Shown: in pieces, positions 1-9,573 of the stretch
Numbering within the stretch: the stretch's first letter is position 1
Layout of the letters: each line of letters starts with the position of its first letter
NCBI GenBank assembly: GCA_965203735.1
Contig: OZ241909.1
Span: forward strand, 2,790,001-2,854,000
Reading direction: 5' to 3'
Length of the DNA stretch: 64,000 nt
Origin: Bin55 sp965203735
Lineage (GTDB): Bacteria; Pseudomonadota; Gammaproteobacteria; Pseudomonadales; Azotimanducaceae
Position numbers and translations under genes: made by a program
Notes under the pieces: generated by a model
The model's database searches: none
Told to the model about the DNA's origin: nothing
The model's input: the letters and a program-made list of their open reading frames with translations, nothing else

Positions 1-1
1 T

Positions 2-1537
2 GAGACTGAAGACGGATTGGATGTCGAGTTCGAGTTTCCGTTGTCGCTGATGGGAACAAACCGAGACTTTGCCATTTCCTTCGTCGATGTGGACAACTTG
101 GAGACTCGGGAAGTTAGAGATGTAGTCAGGACGGTTCCAAGCAGTGATTCGGAGAGCTTCAATCTTGTCATACATCGTTCCGCTCAAACCGTAGATCTGA
201 TCGAGAGATTGGGTTATGTCAATACGCGAATTCTTGTAGTCGACAACCAGCAACGCACGAGGGGCGAGACCGATGTCAGTAAGTCAAGTGCAATGGGACC
301 CGACTTCGAACCACGTCCCTTACGAGGGTTCTTTAGAGCTCTGAGGCCATTGCTGCATCGAGTGTTCATGGGAGAAGAGTTCAGAGAACCCACCATCGAG
401 GAATCCGAAGGTCTTGAAGTTGAAGCCATCGAATTTGCACTCCGAGGAGAACCGCACGCAGTTCGTCGAATCTCTCCATCCGGTGCTCCATCCATACTTG
501 CTGCTCATCCGGTTCAATCTCAAGACGAGATACTGGGAGCGGTTGTCGTGGAACAAGACATCGAGAACATACTTGCATTCCAGCAAAAGGCTTTTGGACA
601 GATTCTCTTTGTCTCGTTACTTGCCTTTGGCATCGTCATTGTTATTGCATTGGGTTATTCAATTCGTCTTGCCTACCGAATTCACCGTTTGCGAAGAGCA
701 GCAACACGGGCAATCGACGAGCATGGTCGTTTGAAAGCACGATCGTTCGATGCTGAAGTGAGCTCCGGCGATGAAATCGGAGACCTAGCTAGATCAATCA
801 ACAACATGCTGGACCGACTGCACCAACATCAAGAATTCCTGCAAAAAATGCCTCGTACCTTGCGACACGAAATAAACAATCCACTCAATACTGTCAGTAC
901 ATCTCTGGAAAACTTGAGAAGCACATCAGATCCCGATGAACAGGAACGCTACGTCCAAAGCGCACGGCGAGGAGTATTGCGAATCGGGAGCATTGTTCAA
1001 AACCTATCGGACGCAGCCAGTCTTGAGGACTCCCTAAAGAATGAGGAACTCGAGGTCATCGATCTTCAAGAACTCGTTAAGGGATACGTGGCAAACCTTC
1101 AAGGAACTCGAACAGGAATAGAGTTTGTGTTTCGCGGATCATCGGGACCAGCTCTTGCAAATGTTTCAGACTTTCACATCGAACAAATGCTTGACAAAAT
1201 CATTGATAACGCGATTGACTTTCACCGACCGGACAGCCCCATCAAGGTGCAGCTTGATCGCGGACGCGAGAACTTGCGAATCACGGTTGCCAATCGCGGA
1301 CCGTCCTTCAAAGGCGACTGGAACGACGTATTCAACTCTTTAGTCAGTCATCGTGCAGAGCAAAGTAAGTTGCACTTTGGATTAGGACTATTTGTGGTGC
1401 GAGTCATCGCAGAGTTTCATGGGGGCAATGTACAAGCCATTAATTTAGCCGATGGTTCAGGTGTAGCGATTTGCGTGGAAATCCCACTGCTCTCCGCATC
1501 TGCGACTGCCTCAGCCGAGGCTCGTTCCACAGCCTAG
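2..1537 (+). CDS. Sensor histidine kinase, 5' end outside window
   Basis: The frame is open to the left edge, so the N-terminus is missing; a TTG at 17 is the first start-like codon inside. Counting from that codon, about 190 residues of probable extracytoplasmic sensor region are followed by one membrane segment (about 194-216), a HAMP linker (about 217-275), a HisKA domain with the phospho-acceptor motif LRHEINNPLN (about 285-295), and a HATPase domain with an N-box (DKIIDNAIDF) and a glycine-rich FGLGLF lid near the C-terminus. It should autophosphorylate on His and pass phosphate to a response regulator, which is not in the window. The stimulus is unknown. It is convergent with the next gene: the two stop codons overlap within a CTAG. 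Confidence 0.88.
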   Translation, partial: ETEDGLDVEFEFPLSLMGTNRDFAISFVDVDNLETREVRDVVRTVPSSDSESFNLVIHRSAQTVDLIERLGYVNTRILVVDNQQRTRGETDVSKSSAMGPDFEPRPLRGFFRALRPLLHRVFMGEEFREPTIEESEGLEVEAIEFALRGEPHAVRRISPSGAPSILAAHPVQSQDEILGAVVVEQDIENILAFQQKAFGQILFVSLLAFGIVIVIALGYSIRLAYRIHRLRRAATRAIDEHGRLKARSFDAEVSSGDEIGDLARSINNMLDRLHQHQEFLQKMPRTLRHEINNPLNTVSTSLENLRSTSDPDEQERYVQSARRGVLRIGSIVQNLSDAASLEDSLKNEELEVIDLQELVKGYVANLQGTRTGIEFVFRGSSGPALANVSDFHIEQMLDKIIDNAIDFHRPDSPIKVQLDRGRENLRITVANRGPSFKGDWNDVFNSLVSHRAEQSKLHFGLGLFVVRVIAEFHGGNVQAINLADGSGVAICVEIPLLSASATASAEARSTA

Positions 1538-2442
1538 CTGCCTGTTAGTCGAAACTCTGCGGTTTCGGTTAACTCCCCTCTCACTGCGACTTTCCCTTTC
1601 TTGACCATATAACAAATCGCCGCGAAAACACTTCTCGCGGCAGCAGGATAGAGTCCTCTGTCCACGTTGGCATACATCACAGGAACCATTTCAGCAATTC
1701 GATGAATTCCATGACTTAGCTGATCCAAGATCTGGGCCTCGCGTTGCAGGCGATGCGAAATAAACCCCTCTACATGGGGTAGCGGATTTGTGATCGGAGG
1801 ACCATGAGTGGGCCAATAAGTAGCAATATCTTCATCTAGCAGCTTATACAAGCTCTTCATATAGGACTCCATGTCTCCGTCCGGTGGCGAAACGACACTG
1901 GTAGACCAACCCATTACATGGTCACCTGAAAATAGGGCTCTCTCCTCTTCGTAGACGTAACACATGTGATTGGAAGTGTGTCCGGGGGTGTACACACAAC
2001 GAAGTGTCCATTCATCTCCCTGAATGAGATCGTTGTCGGCGACGACGATGTCTGGATCGAACTCCATGTCACCACCCTCTTCTACGACTACATCATCGTC
2101 CTCATGTCCAGATCCGTGAGGACCAAACCCATAGGTGGCGGCGTCGCATTCGTCCCTAAGCAGTCGGCACCCCGGAGAGTGGTCCATATGGGTGTGAGTA
2201 ACTACTAGGTGAGTGATAGTTTCGCCACGAAGTGCGTCGAGGATTGCTCTAATGTGATTCTTGTCTGGAGGACCAGGATCAATAACGGCGACCTCATCTT
2301 TTCCAACGATGTAGGTTCCGGTGCCATAGAAAGTGAACGCACTCGGATTTTTGGCAATGACCCGTCGAATTCCGTTAGATACTTGGTCGACAACACCATA
2401 TTCGAACTCAAGCGCACGAACAAAAGGGATTTTCTCCGCCAT
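1534..2442 (-). CDS. Metallo-beta-lactamase-fold hydrolase
   Basis: The protein has about 302 residues with the zinc-binding motif THTHMDHSPG, a downstream GHTSNHMCYV segment, an SGDH motif and a THGPP motif. These are the usual metal ligands of class II (glyoxalase II/LACTB2-like) metallo-beta-lactamase-fold hydrolases. A C-terminal winged-helix-like tail (about residues 240-300) fits the LACTB2-type layout. The substrate cannot be deduced. The ATG at 2442 is preferred to the TTG two codons upstream. It lies about 50 bp downstream of the Ser/Thr kinase gene on the same strand and is probably the last gene of the MORN-kinase operon. Confidence 0.88.
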   Translation of the reverse strand: MAEKIPFVRALEFEYGVVDQVSNGIRRVIAKNPSAFTFYGTGTYIVGKDEVAVIDPGPPDKNHIRAILDALRGETITHLVVTHTHMDHSPGCRLLRDECDAATYGFGPHGSGHEDDDVVVEEGGDMEFDPDIVVADNDLIQGDEWTLRCVYTPGHTSNHMCYVYEEERALFSGDHVMGWSTSVVSPPDGDMESYMKSLYKLLDEDIATYWPTHGPPITNPLPHVEGFISHRLQREAQILDQLSHGIHRIAEMVPVMYANVDRGLYPAAARSVFAAICYMVKKGKVAVRGELTETAEFRLTGS

Positions 2443-2491
2443 CAGCAATAGGCTCTCATCTAACTAGCCAACAGTCACCTTATTCGAGCGG

Positions 2492-4783
2492 TCATGGTCC
2501 GATTGAATCCACGGTGATGGTGGGCTGTTCATCGAACAAGCTCGATTGAGTTGAATCGGAACTTACGTCGGGAAACCAGTCTTCATGCCAAGACTGCCAC
2601 TCAGAGTTGGGATTCTCGACACTAAGAGCAAAGTCCAAGTACCAGAGTGCATCTTCGGTCATTCCGGCCTCGTATGCATCTCTTGCAACCTTGGCTATTC
2701 GATCGGCACATTGATCAATAAGACTCTGCACCATTACATTTCGTGGATCCAACAGTTGGGCTTGGCTTAGTTTGAATAGAGCATTGGCTTCATCGGGTCT
2801 CGTGATATACCCTTGTTCGTAGAGTTCTACAGCTTCGTCATACAAGTCTCGAGCTTGTGCAATTCGACCAAGTTCTTCAGTTTGCAACGCCTCCAATTCC
2901 TCGAGAGACTCCTGCGACACGCCTTGAGCCCTTGCTGCGTCGATCAGTTCCGTAGCTTCATCTAGACTACGTTGATCCATCAGCGCGATGAGGTTTAGCA
3001 TCACGTTCGCTTCGACTTCTGCCAGTCCGTTAATGGCGACTTGATTTTCTGGGTCCAACTCGAGAACTCGTTGGAAGGAAGCGTAAGCATTTTCGTCTAA
3101 TGGAGAAACTAAACTACCGTCTTGTCTATGAGTTGCCGCAACTTGCAATGTACCTTCAATCTCCTCTTGTAGCGATTGGGCTTGGCGCAGCTCTTCTTGA
3201 GCGCTCCTCAAGTCCGCCGACGCTGGATTTGCCTCGATAGCCTCTCCCAACAATTCGCCCGCAAGAGGCAAGTCTCCGCGTTTTGTTGCTTCGAGTGACA
3301 TCTCTGCAATGCTCTTGGAAATCAGGTTGAGCTGGTATTGCCATTCCTCACTCTCAGGATGATCTGGGTGCTGTCTAAGCAGTTGCTTATAAGCAAGGAC
3401 AATCACAGTCCTTGACTCCTGATCCTCGATTCCTCGTAGCTCTTGCAGTCGTCGGGTGTCGTCCATTAACCGATCGGCCCGGCGCATCCGATACAGCTGC
3501 TGCGACAGGTCGTCGATGCCTTCATCGCTCGGATACACGCGTTGCAGCTCGTTCAGTCTTGATTGGGCAAGCGTAAGATTGTTGCTTTCTATGAACTGAG
3601 AGATCTGGAGTTTCCATGCATTGCGAACGTCATCAATCGCCCGTCGTGCAGCTTGATGATTCGGAGCGACCTCAAGAACCCGGTTATAGGCTGTCGTAAT
3701 TGCACTCAGTGTCTGGTTTGCATCGGATTGAAGCGCTTCTGCCGTCCTCCATCTTTCCTCGAACTCAGGGTGCTCAACAATTCCAAGACCGGAGAAAAAT
3801 TCTTGAATTGCATTGCGTTCCACATATCCAATCCAAACTCCAGCAATCAAGACGATTGGACCAAGAAGCGTCGCCGCAAAATAAACTGCGCGACGACGGG
3901 GACTGAAAGTAGCAATACCGGATGAGGCGCGACGGTCGCCGCCGAAATTGACAACGGCTAGTTCTCTAGATCCTACGAGATCTGAACGAACTATTGAGGA
4001 AGGTTGAATGGTTGTCGCTACGACATCATCAAAAGCCTTGTTCAAGACTTCTGGATCGAGTTCTCGATCACGAGGTTCAAAGGAAAGACAAGCGTCAATA
4101 ACAGCTTGAAGCGCTCTATAGTCGACGGGTAGGCGGGGAACCGTATCTTCTTGCGTCGAAGCTCTACCGATACCCGACTCATCTATCCAGGGGACTTCTC
4201 CACAAAGTGTGCGGTAGAGAACGATTCCGAGAGAGTAGATGTCGGTATGTGAATCTAATGATGTACCTCGAACCGATTCGGGGCTACTGTAGCCAGGCGT
4301 GATCAAGGTGGGTCTCAGATTTCCTGATGCAAAGGATCCGCCTGATATGTCAATCAATATAGGTTCAAGATTGTCTCGGAGGAGGATGTTCTCCGGTTTG
4401 ATGTCTCCATGAACCAATCCATTCGACTCGAGGTGTTGCACGGCCAACGCTAGTCTCACAAAGATCCCCTTAATCTGCGCAAGACTCATCCCTGCCACCA
4501 GAGCTTGGGTGAGATCAAAAGAACCCAACCATTCATACGCCACGTAGGTGTTATTCCCTTCCTGGCCTTCATCCAGTACCTGACAGAGGTTGGGATGGGG
4601 ATCAGCTTTTAACGTTTTCGCACAAGCAAGAAGATTTTCTGCCTGCCTCCTAGCACCTTCGTCCTCGACCGAAGTTATCTTGAGGGCGACTTTTCGGCCA
4701 TTTCGTTCGTCCAACGCGAGGAATACGCTCGTCGACGCTCGGGTCGAGAGAGTTTCCAAGATCTTGTAGCCGCTAATCTTCAT
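2492..4783 (-). CDS. Transmembrane Ser/Thr protein kinase with helical-repeat C-terminus
   Basis: About 763 residues from the ATG at 4783. Residues 1-260 form a eukaryotic-like kinase domain: VALK lysine (about K35), HGDIKPENILL catalytic loop (D127, N132), an SPE-containing activation segment, and DIYSLGIVL. Two parts are unusual: the Gly-rich ATP loop has no glycines (STRASTSVF), and the DFG motif reads DIS. A membrane helix (about 299-320) follows, then about 430 residues of Glu/Gln/Leu-rich TPR-like helical repeats, presumably periplasmic. The gene overlaps the 3' end of the MORN gene by 11 nt, suggesting translational coupling. It may phosphorylate cytoplasmic targets in response to an envelope cue read by the repeats; substrates are unknown. 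Confidence 0.87.
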   Translation of the reverse strand: MKISGYKILETLSTRASTSVFLALDERNGRKVALKITSVEDEGARRQAENLLACAKTLKADPHPNLCQVLDEGQEGNNTYVAYEWLGSFDLTQALVAGMSLAQIKGIFVRLALAVQHLESNGLVHGDIKPENILLRDNLEPILIDISGGSFASGNLRPTLITPGYSSPESVRGTSLDSHTDIYSLGIVLYRTLCGEVPWIDESGIGRASTQEDTVPRLPVDYRALQAVIDACLSFEPRDRELDPEVLNKAFDDVVATTIQPSSIVRSDLVGSRELAVVNFGGDRRASSGIATFSPRRRAVYFAATLLGPIVLIAGVWIGYVERNAIQEFFSGLGIVEHPEFEERWRTAEALQSDANQTLSAITTAYNRVLEVAPNHQAARRAIDDVRNAWKLQISQFIESNNLTLAQSRLNELQRVYPSDEGIDDLSQQLYRMRRADRLMDDTRRLQELRGIEDQESRTVIVLAYKQLLRQHPDHPESEEWQYQLNLISKSIAEMSLEATKRGDLPLAGELLGEAIEANPASADLRSAQEELRQAQSLQEEIEGTLQVAATHRQDGSLVSPLDENAYASFQRVLELDPENQVAINGLAEVEANVMLNLIALMDQRSLDEATELIDAARAQGVSQESLEELEALQTEELGRIAQARDLYDEAVELYEQGYITRPDEANALFKLSQAQLLDPRNVMVQSLIDQCADRIAKVARDAYEAGMTEDALWYLDFALSVENPNSEWQSWHEDWFPDVSSDSTQSSLFDEQPTITVDSIGP

Positions 4784-5666
4784 TTGATCCAACTGACGGA
4801 CTTGTCAACGAGACAATGGCTCCACTTGTTCTAATTCCAAGAACGAATTTCCCGTAGCCGATGTATGCGGAACCGTCCTTGTTGACCGCTCTTCCCTCGC
4901 CATGCGCCAATCCGTCAATGCATTGATCACCGCTAAACATCCAATCCTGTCCTTTGATAACCAGGCGACAGTTCTCGACGACTTCGATTAGTTCGTTCGA
5001 GACCAGTTCTCCGTTGTCCCATGTTTGGAAGCGCAGACTGTTCTGTGCTTTATCGTCCAATACACCTTCACCGTGACGAAGATCTTGCGAAAAGAAACCA
5101 CGGTAGGTGTTGCCATCTGACTGATGCAATTCACCGAATCCCTCTTTGAGCCCTTCTCGAAACCAACCTTGATAGGTGCGGCCATCTTCATGGGTCAGTG
5201 TCCCTTCTCCGTGACGTTTCCCTCTTAGAAAGAGTCCGCGATAGGATTCGCCGGTAGCTTTCTCTTGAAGAGAACCCTCGCCCGAAATCACGCCTTTCAC
5301 GAACGACCCTTCGTAGACGTCCCCATTTTTGAAAACGAGATTCCCATAGCCGTGACGGACTTCGTTATCAAAGGTGCCTGTATAGACCTCGCCATCGGGA
5401 ACTGACATCTTGCCGTTCCCGTGAATCTTGCCTTCTCGGAAGTCCCCTTCGTAGACTGTACCGTCAATCCACTCCATGCGTCCTGTTCCGTGTCTAACAC
5501 CGTCTCGAAGTTCTCCTTCGTATACATTTCCCTCGTCGTCCGTGACCTTTCTGGTAACTGTGCGGGCATCGGATTCCGTTGCAGAAAAGGTCACTACCAA
5601 GAGAGTCACCGCTATCAATGCATAGTTCTCAGCAAGAGAACTTTGAGGCTTCTTCTTGACTGCCAT
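4773..5666 (-). CDS. Exported MORN-repeat protein
   Basis: The protein has 297 residues. A Lys-rich start and hydrophobic segment (about 14-35, ending near ESDA) look like a signal peptide or anchor. At least seven MORN repeats follow (about 45-215) with the pattern YEGxFxxGxxHGxGxxxxxDGxxY, then a degenerate C-terminal MORN unit (IDGLAHGEGRA). MORN repeats form flat beta-hairpin sheets that bind proteins or lipids. The start is an ATG, and the gene is first in the MORN-kinase-hydrolase operon. An envelope sensor or ligand-binding partner for the kinase is a reasonable inference, not shown. Confidence 0.85.
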   Translation of the reverse strand: MAVKKKPQSSLAENYALIAVTLLVVTFSATESDARTVTRKVTDDEGNVYEGELRDGVRHGTGRMEWIDGTVYEGDFREGKIHGNGKMSVPDGEVYTGTFDNEVRHGYGNLVFKNGDVYEGSFVKGVISGEGSLQEKATGESYRGLFLRGKRHGEGTLTHEDGRTYQGWFREGLKEGFGELHQSDGNTYRGFFSQDLRHGEGVLDDKAQNSLRFQTWDNGELVSNELIEVVENCRLVIKGQDWMFSGDQCIDGLAHGEGRAVNKDGSAYIGYGKFVLGIRTSGAIVSLTSPSVGSNED

Positions 5667-5702
5667 TAAACTTTCATGCTCTAGGTTCCCAGCGCATCGT
5701 TC

Positions 5703-6524
5703 TTGGAAAACTTTTTCTTGACATTGGCCTACGTTGCTATTGGGGCGTCCGCTGGATTTCTGGGTGGGCTTCTCGGTGTGGGCGGCGGCGTAATCGTGGT
5801 GCCTGCTCTCATATTCATTTTCGAGACAACTGGTCAGTTCTCGAGTTCCGATCTTCCGCCAAACGTATTGGTCTTGTTTGCTACCGGAACATCAATGGCT
5901 TCGATTATCTTCACAACAGGTTCCTCCGCAGTTGCGCAGATGAGACGTAAGAACATTGACTGGTCCATGGTTCAAATCTGGATGCCCATGCTAATGATTG
6001 GAGCTTTTGCGTCTAGTTATATCGCTAAGTTCATGCCTATCCAACTATTGAAGGGATTCATAGGCACATTTCTGATCTTTGTCGCTTTCGTGCTCCTTTT
6101 GAACAAACTGCCGCAGTCAAAACGAAATAGACCCACAATCGTTCCAACAGCTATGGTGGCATCAACAGGGGGACTTGTAAGTGGATTGGTAGGAATCGGG
6201 GGTGGCAACGTGGTAGTACCGTCGCTCCTGTACTTCAATACTCCCGTCATAAGGGCCGCTGCGGTGGCAAGTACATGTGGTTTTGGAGTCGCAGTCTCTG
6301 GAGCGATCGGTTACTTCTTGAATGGTTCCGTGATCGAGTATCCATGGGCACTAGGCTACATTTATCTTCCTGCTCTTCTTCCTATTGCTGTTGCCAATAC
6401 CATTTGTGCTCCGATCGGAGTCCACTTTGCACAACGATTGCCTAGCGAACGACTAAAGAAGATTTTTGGGGGAATGATGTGCGTGGTATCCCTGTTCATG
6501 TTCTATAGCATGATCTCGAGTTAG
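5703..6524 (+). CDS. TauE/SafE-family sulfite/organosulfonate exporter-like permease
   Basis: The protein has 273 residues and about eight hydrophobic segments. It contains the paired glycine-rich motifs typical of the family (GGLLGVGGGVIVVPAL near residue 21, and GLVGIGGGNVVVPSLL near 160), reflecting the internal duplication of the fold. Family members move small anions such as sulfite or sulfoacetate across the inner membrane; the substrate here is unknown. Only a TTG start is available before the first helix. The stop overlaps the convergent pyruvate kinase stop by 4 nt. Confidence 0.85.
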   Translation: MENFFLTLAYVAIGASAGFLGGLLGVGGGVIVVPALIFIFETTGQFSSSDLPPNVLVLFATGTSMASIIFTTGSSAVAQMRRKNIDWSMVQIWMPMLMIGAFASSYIAKFMPIQLLKGFIGTFLIFVAFVLLLNKLPQSKRNRPTIVPTAMVASTGGLVSGLVGIGGGNVVVPSLLYFNTPVIRAAAVASTCGFGVAVSGAIGYFLNGSVIEYPWALGYIYLPALLPIAVANTICAPIGVHFAQRLPSERLKKIFGGMMCVVSLFMFYSMISS

Positions 6525-7936
6525 CTTGGCTGAGCTCGACGAAGTTGGATTGAATCGACGGCCCCTTCGCTCAAAACATCGCTAACCACTACCAGTAAGT
6601 CACTCTCAACTAACCCTTCTCGTTCGCGAAGAACTTCGAGAGCACTTTGGATTGTCAGTTCTGGATTGGGATTGAACGAAGTTCGATGCGCGTAGACGCC
6701 GCGGTTTAGCATGAGCCGGCAAAGAGTGTGTCCAAGATTGCTGAAAGCAAATATTGGTACATCTATGGGAGCGCAATTGGTAACGAGGTCTGCCATGAGA
6801 CCACTACGAGTCACAACGATGATTCCTGACGCACCGCAGCGTTCTGCAAGTTCGACTGCAGATCGCGCTAGGTTTTGCTTTGTGTCATTTGTAGGAAGAG
6901 ATTGCGAAAAATTCAGACCAGGTGCTCGTTCACTCTCCTCGAGAATCCGACGCAACTGTTCCACAACAGCTACAGGTCGTCCACCAATACTGGTTTCAGA
7001 TGAAAGCAAAACGGCGTCTACGCCTTCATACACGGCATTGGCCACGTCGATTGCCTCCGCTCGTGTCGGTATGGGATTCTCAACCATTGATTCCAGCAAG
7101 TGCGTCGCCATGACGCAGCGGCGACCCATTCTCAGAGCTGTATCTACCAATTGTCGCTGGAGACGAGGAAGTCGTGCAATGTCCATTTCGATGCCGAGAT
7201 CCCCTCGAGCGACCATAAGTCCATAGGCCACTCTGGAAATGGATTCCGCTTCCTGCACTCCCTCGTGGTTTTCGATCTTTGCAATAATCTTCATCCACTG
7301 ATGAGAACTGCCAAGGAGCTCTTGCAACGCGAGTACATCGTCTGCACTTCGCACAAACGATTGGGCAATGAAACTAATCTCGTTTTCTTTGGCAAACGCG
7401 ATATCCTCGCGATCCTTCGCAGAAATAGCTGGAAGATTCACATGAACTCCAGGTAGGTTTACGTGACGCCTGCTACCCAGTTCACCTCCATCCGTGACAC
7501 GACAAACTAGCCCGTCGTCCACTTGTTCCATTACTTCCAAGTTAATCAAACCGTTGTCCAATCGAATGGTGTCGCCGATTTGCACTGACTTAGAGAACTC
7601 TGAATAACCAACGTTGATGGTCATGCGTTCTGGTCGCTCTTCACAACGAGGTTTCCCGCTAAGTAGAACTTCAGCCCCGGGTACGAGATTGATGGGTTCA
7701 ACTCGCTCTCCGGTTCTTATTTCGGGCCCTTTGGTATCAAGTAGGATGGGAACTGTGTGGCGAAGAGTCCGATTCAGTTTTCGGATTAATGCCACCGTCT
7801 TTGCAGCTTCGTCGTGGGACGAATGGGACATGTTTATCCGTACTACGTCCATGCCGGCTTCGTGCATGGATCGAATTGTTTCCCAGTCGTTGGAGGACGG
7901 TCCTACCGTACAGATAATTTTGGTACGACGACGCAT
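6521..7936 (-). CDS. pyk: Pyruvate kinase
   Basis: The protein has 471 residues, normal length, starting at ATG with the family N-terminus RRTKIICTVGPSS. Visible motifs are NMSH, LLDTKGPEIRTG, the active-site signature IIAKIENHEG (Lys of the phosphoryl-transfer site), MVARGDLGIE, and MATHLLESM followed by PTRAEAIDVANAVYEG. It converts phosphoenolpyruvate and ADP to pyruvate and ATP, the last step of glycolysis. The segment usually reading LSGETAxG is LSSETSIG here. It stands alone, convergent with the TauE gene. Confidence 0.95.
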   Translation of the reverse strand: MRRRTKIICTVGPSSNDWETIRSMHEAGMDVVRINMSHSSHDEAAKTVALIRKLNRTLRHTVPILLDTKGPEIRTGERVEPINLVPGAEVLLSGKPRCEERPERMTINVGYSEFSKSVQIGDTIRLDNGLINLEVMEQVDDGLVCRVTDGGELGSRRHVNLPGVHVNLPAISAKDREDIAFAKENEISFIAQSFVRSADDVLALQELLGSSHQWMKIIAKIENHEGVQEAESISRVAYGLMVARGDLGIEMDIARLPRLQRQLVDTALRMGRRCVMATHLLESMVENPIPTRAEAIDVANAVYEGVDAVLLSSETSIGGRPVAVVEQLRRILEESERAPGLNFSQSLPTNDTKQNLARSAVELAERCGASGIIVVTRSGLMADLVTNCAPIDVPIFAFSNLGHTLCRLMLNRGVYAHRTSFNPNPELTIQSALEVLREREGLVESDLLVVVSDVLSEGAVDSIQLRRAQPS

Positions 7937-8189
7937 GACTCAATAACATCCATGTAGAGTTGAGACGCAAACCAATGCTATCAAACTAAAGCGCATAAGC
8001 CCCTGGATACCTTAGAAAAAGCTCTATATGAGGTGTGTTGACCACTCATACCACAATCGTGAAGCTAAGCCTCGTTAGATAAGTTGATCGTGATATTCGC
8101 GAAAAGCTCAATTGCGCCCCGTGAATACTAGCAAGCTAAGCGCACGCTCGGAATTCCGGAATTTCTTATAGTATTTGGACGTGAAACTG

Positions 8190-9437
8190 ATGGTCATCAA
8201 TGCACTTGGGTCGAGCGCTACCTCTCAACGACCCTTGGTATTCCTTCTTCTATTTGTCTCGTTTTACCCGCTCTCGGCATGGCAGGACTTCATTCCCATA
8301 GACGAGTCCTGCTTTGAGGGAGATGCTTTTCAGTATTCAGATGACTTTGAAGAAAATTGTTTTAGTGGAACCGACGATCGATTGACTACTTGCAACGAGT
8401 TTCTGCGGTCCTTGGAACAAAACGATGCGCCAACGCCGCAAGAACGATTCGACATGGTATTGGGCCATCTTTGGTTTGGCTACGAGGAGCAAGGCAAAAC
8501 TTCGCGGGTCGATGACGACGAGCGGACCGTAGCCGAATTTGAAGCGCTGACCTCAGAATTTCCTGACAATGTCGGCATTCTCTACTACCTTGAAATGGCC
8601 ATGAAAGCGATGCTTAGCCCCTACGAGGATCGAAGCGTAATTATGGAACGTATCGTTGAGCTAGCACCGCAATGTTCGAACATTAGAGAACGGATGATCC
8701 GGGAGATTGATATTGCAAGCGATCCATCTAAAGAAAGAGCGGAGTCTTTGGCAAGGCTTGCTGAGCTCATGAATCAGGGCTACTCACACGCTCGTACACC
8801 CTTTTGGAAGATTAGGTTTGCTTCTATGCTCTTCGAGCAAAGTCTAGAGACTGATGATGTTGGAAGTGCGTTGGCGATTCAGAAAGTGGTGTACCGTGAC
8901 CTCAAACCTACGATATTGATGCTTGATACCAAAAATCGAGGTCAATCCTTGGAAGGACTATGTGCTGATTTTGGCTATAGACTTGGGTTAGCGGACCATT
9001 GCCTCAGGTCTGTCGCAATTGCAATACGCCAGGATCTTGAATTGGGTAATACAGTTGATCCTCATGTATGGCACGCAGCTCGTCGGTTCGCGATTTTCTC
9101 AACGGACGAGACTTGGGGTTGGGGTTCTGGATGCTTGTATCCCTTTGGATTGTCACCTGGCTCTGGTCAACCTTCAAGCAAACTAAAGGAACACTACCCT
9201 TTCAGTAGCGCAACAAAAAAGGAGCATAAAGTCAGGCTGAGAAATTTGCTAGATAGTGTCCCAATGAACCAACAGACGATGACATACTTTAATGCTTATT
9301 GGAGGGTGGCAGACGAATCTCAAAGGATCAACAAGCTACAAGCGATGCTGGAGAATGGGCACGAACTTGGCGATCGTGAATCGGCTCAACGGAGGCTAAT
9401 GAAACTACTGGATGAGTCGGAATCGGGTAGAGACTGA
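8190..9437 (+). CDS. Secreted hypothetical protein with helical repeats
   Basis: About 415 residues from the ATG at 8190; GTG and TTG codons lie just upstream in frame. A hydrophobic segment (PLVFLLLFVSFYPLSAW) ends like a signal peptide, so the protein is probably periplasmic. The mature part begins with an acidic, cysteine-containing region (DESCFEGDAF, EENCFSG), then helical, possibly TPR-like sequence (ILYYLEMAMKAMLSPYEDR and similar). I recognise no family. It is transcribed divergently from pyk across a gap of about 250 bp and is followed by an unrelated ligase gene. Confidence 0.65.
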   Translation: MVINALGSSATSQRPLVFLLLFVSFYPLSAWQDFIPIDESCFEGDAFQYSDDFEENCFSGTDDRLTTCNEFLRSLEQNDAPTPQERFDMVLGHLWFGYEEQGKTSRVDDDERTVAEFEALTSEFPDNVGILYYLEMAMKAMLSPYEDRSVIMERIVELAPQCSNIRERMIREIDIASDPSKERAESLARLAELMNQGYSHARTPFWKIRFASMLFEQSLETDDVGSALAIQKVVYRDLKPTILMLDTKNRGQSLEGLCADFGYRLGLADHCLRSVAIAIRQDLELGNTVDPHVWHAARRFAIFSTDETWGWGSGCLYPFGLSPGSGQPSSKLKEHYPFSSATKKEHKVRLRNLLDSVPMNQQTMTYFNAYWRVADESQRINKLQAMLENGHELGDRESAQRRLMKLLDESESGRD

Positions 9438-9573
9438 TAGGTAAGACCAATTCTGATTTTCTTTTGGATAGTTTGACTTAGTGGTCGAGTCCAAATACTG
9501 AACAACCATAGCCACTGAGTGGGAGGGTTCGCTTTAAGCAAGCACTGGCACTGATTGTTACACCAAATTCACG

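Noticed and set aside
2..1537. Histidine kinase considered as the kinase of the proteobacterial dedicated sortase system
   Set aside because: No sortase, LPXTG target or partner response regulator is in the window, and the N-terminus is missing.
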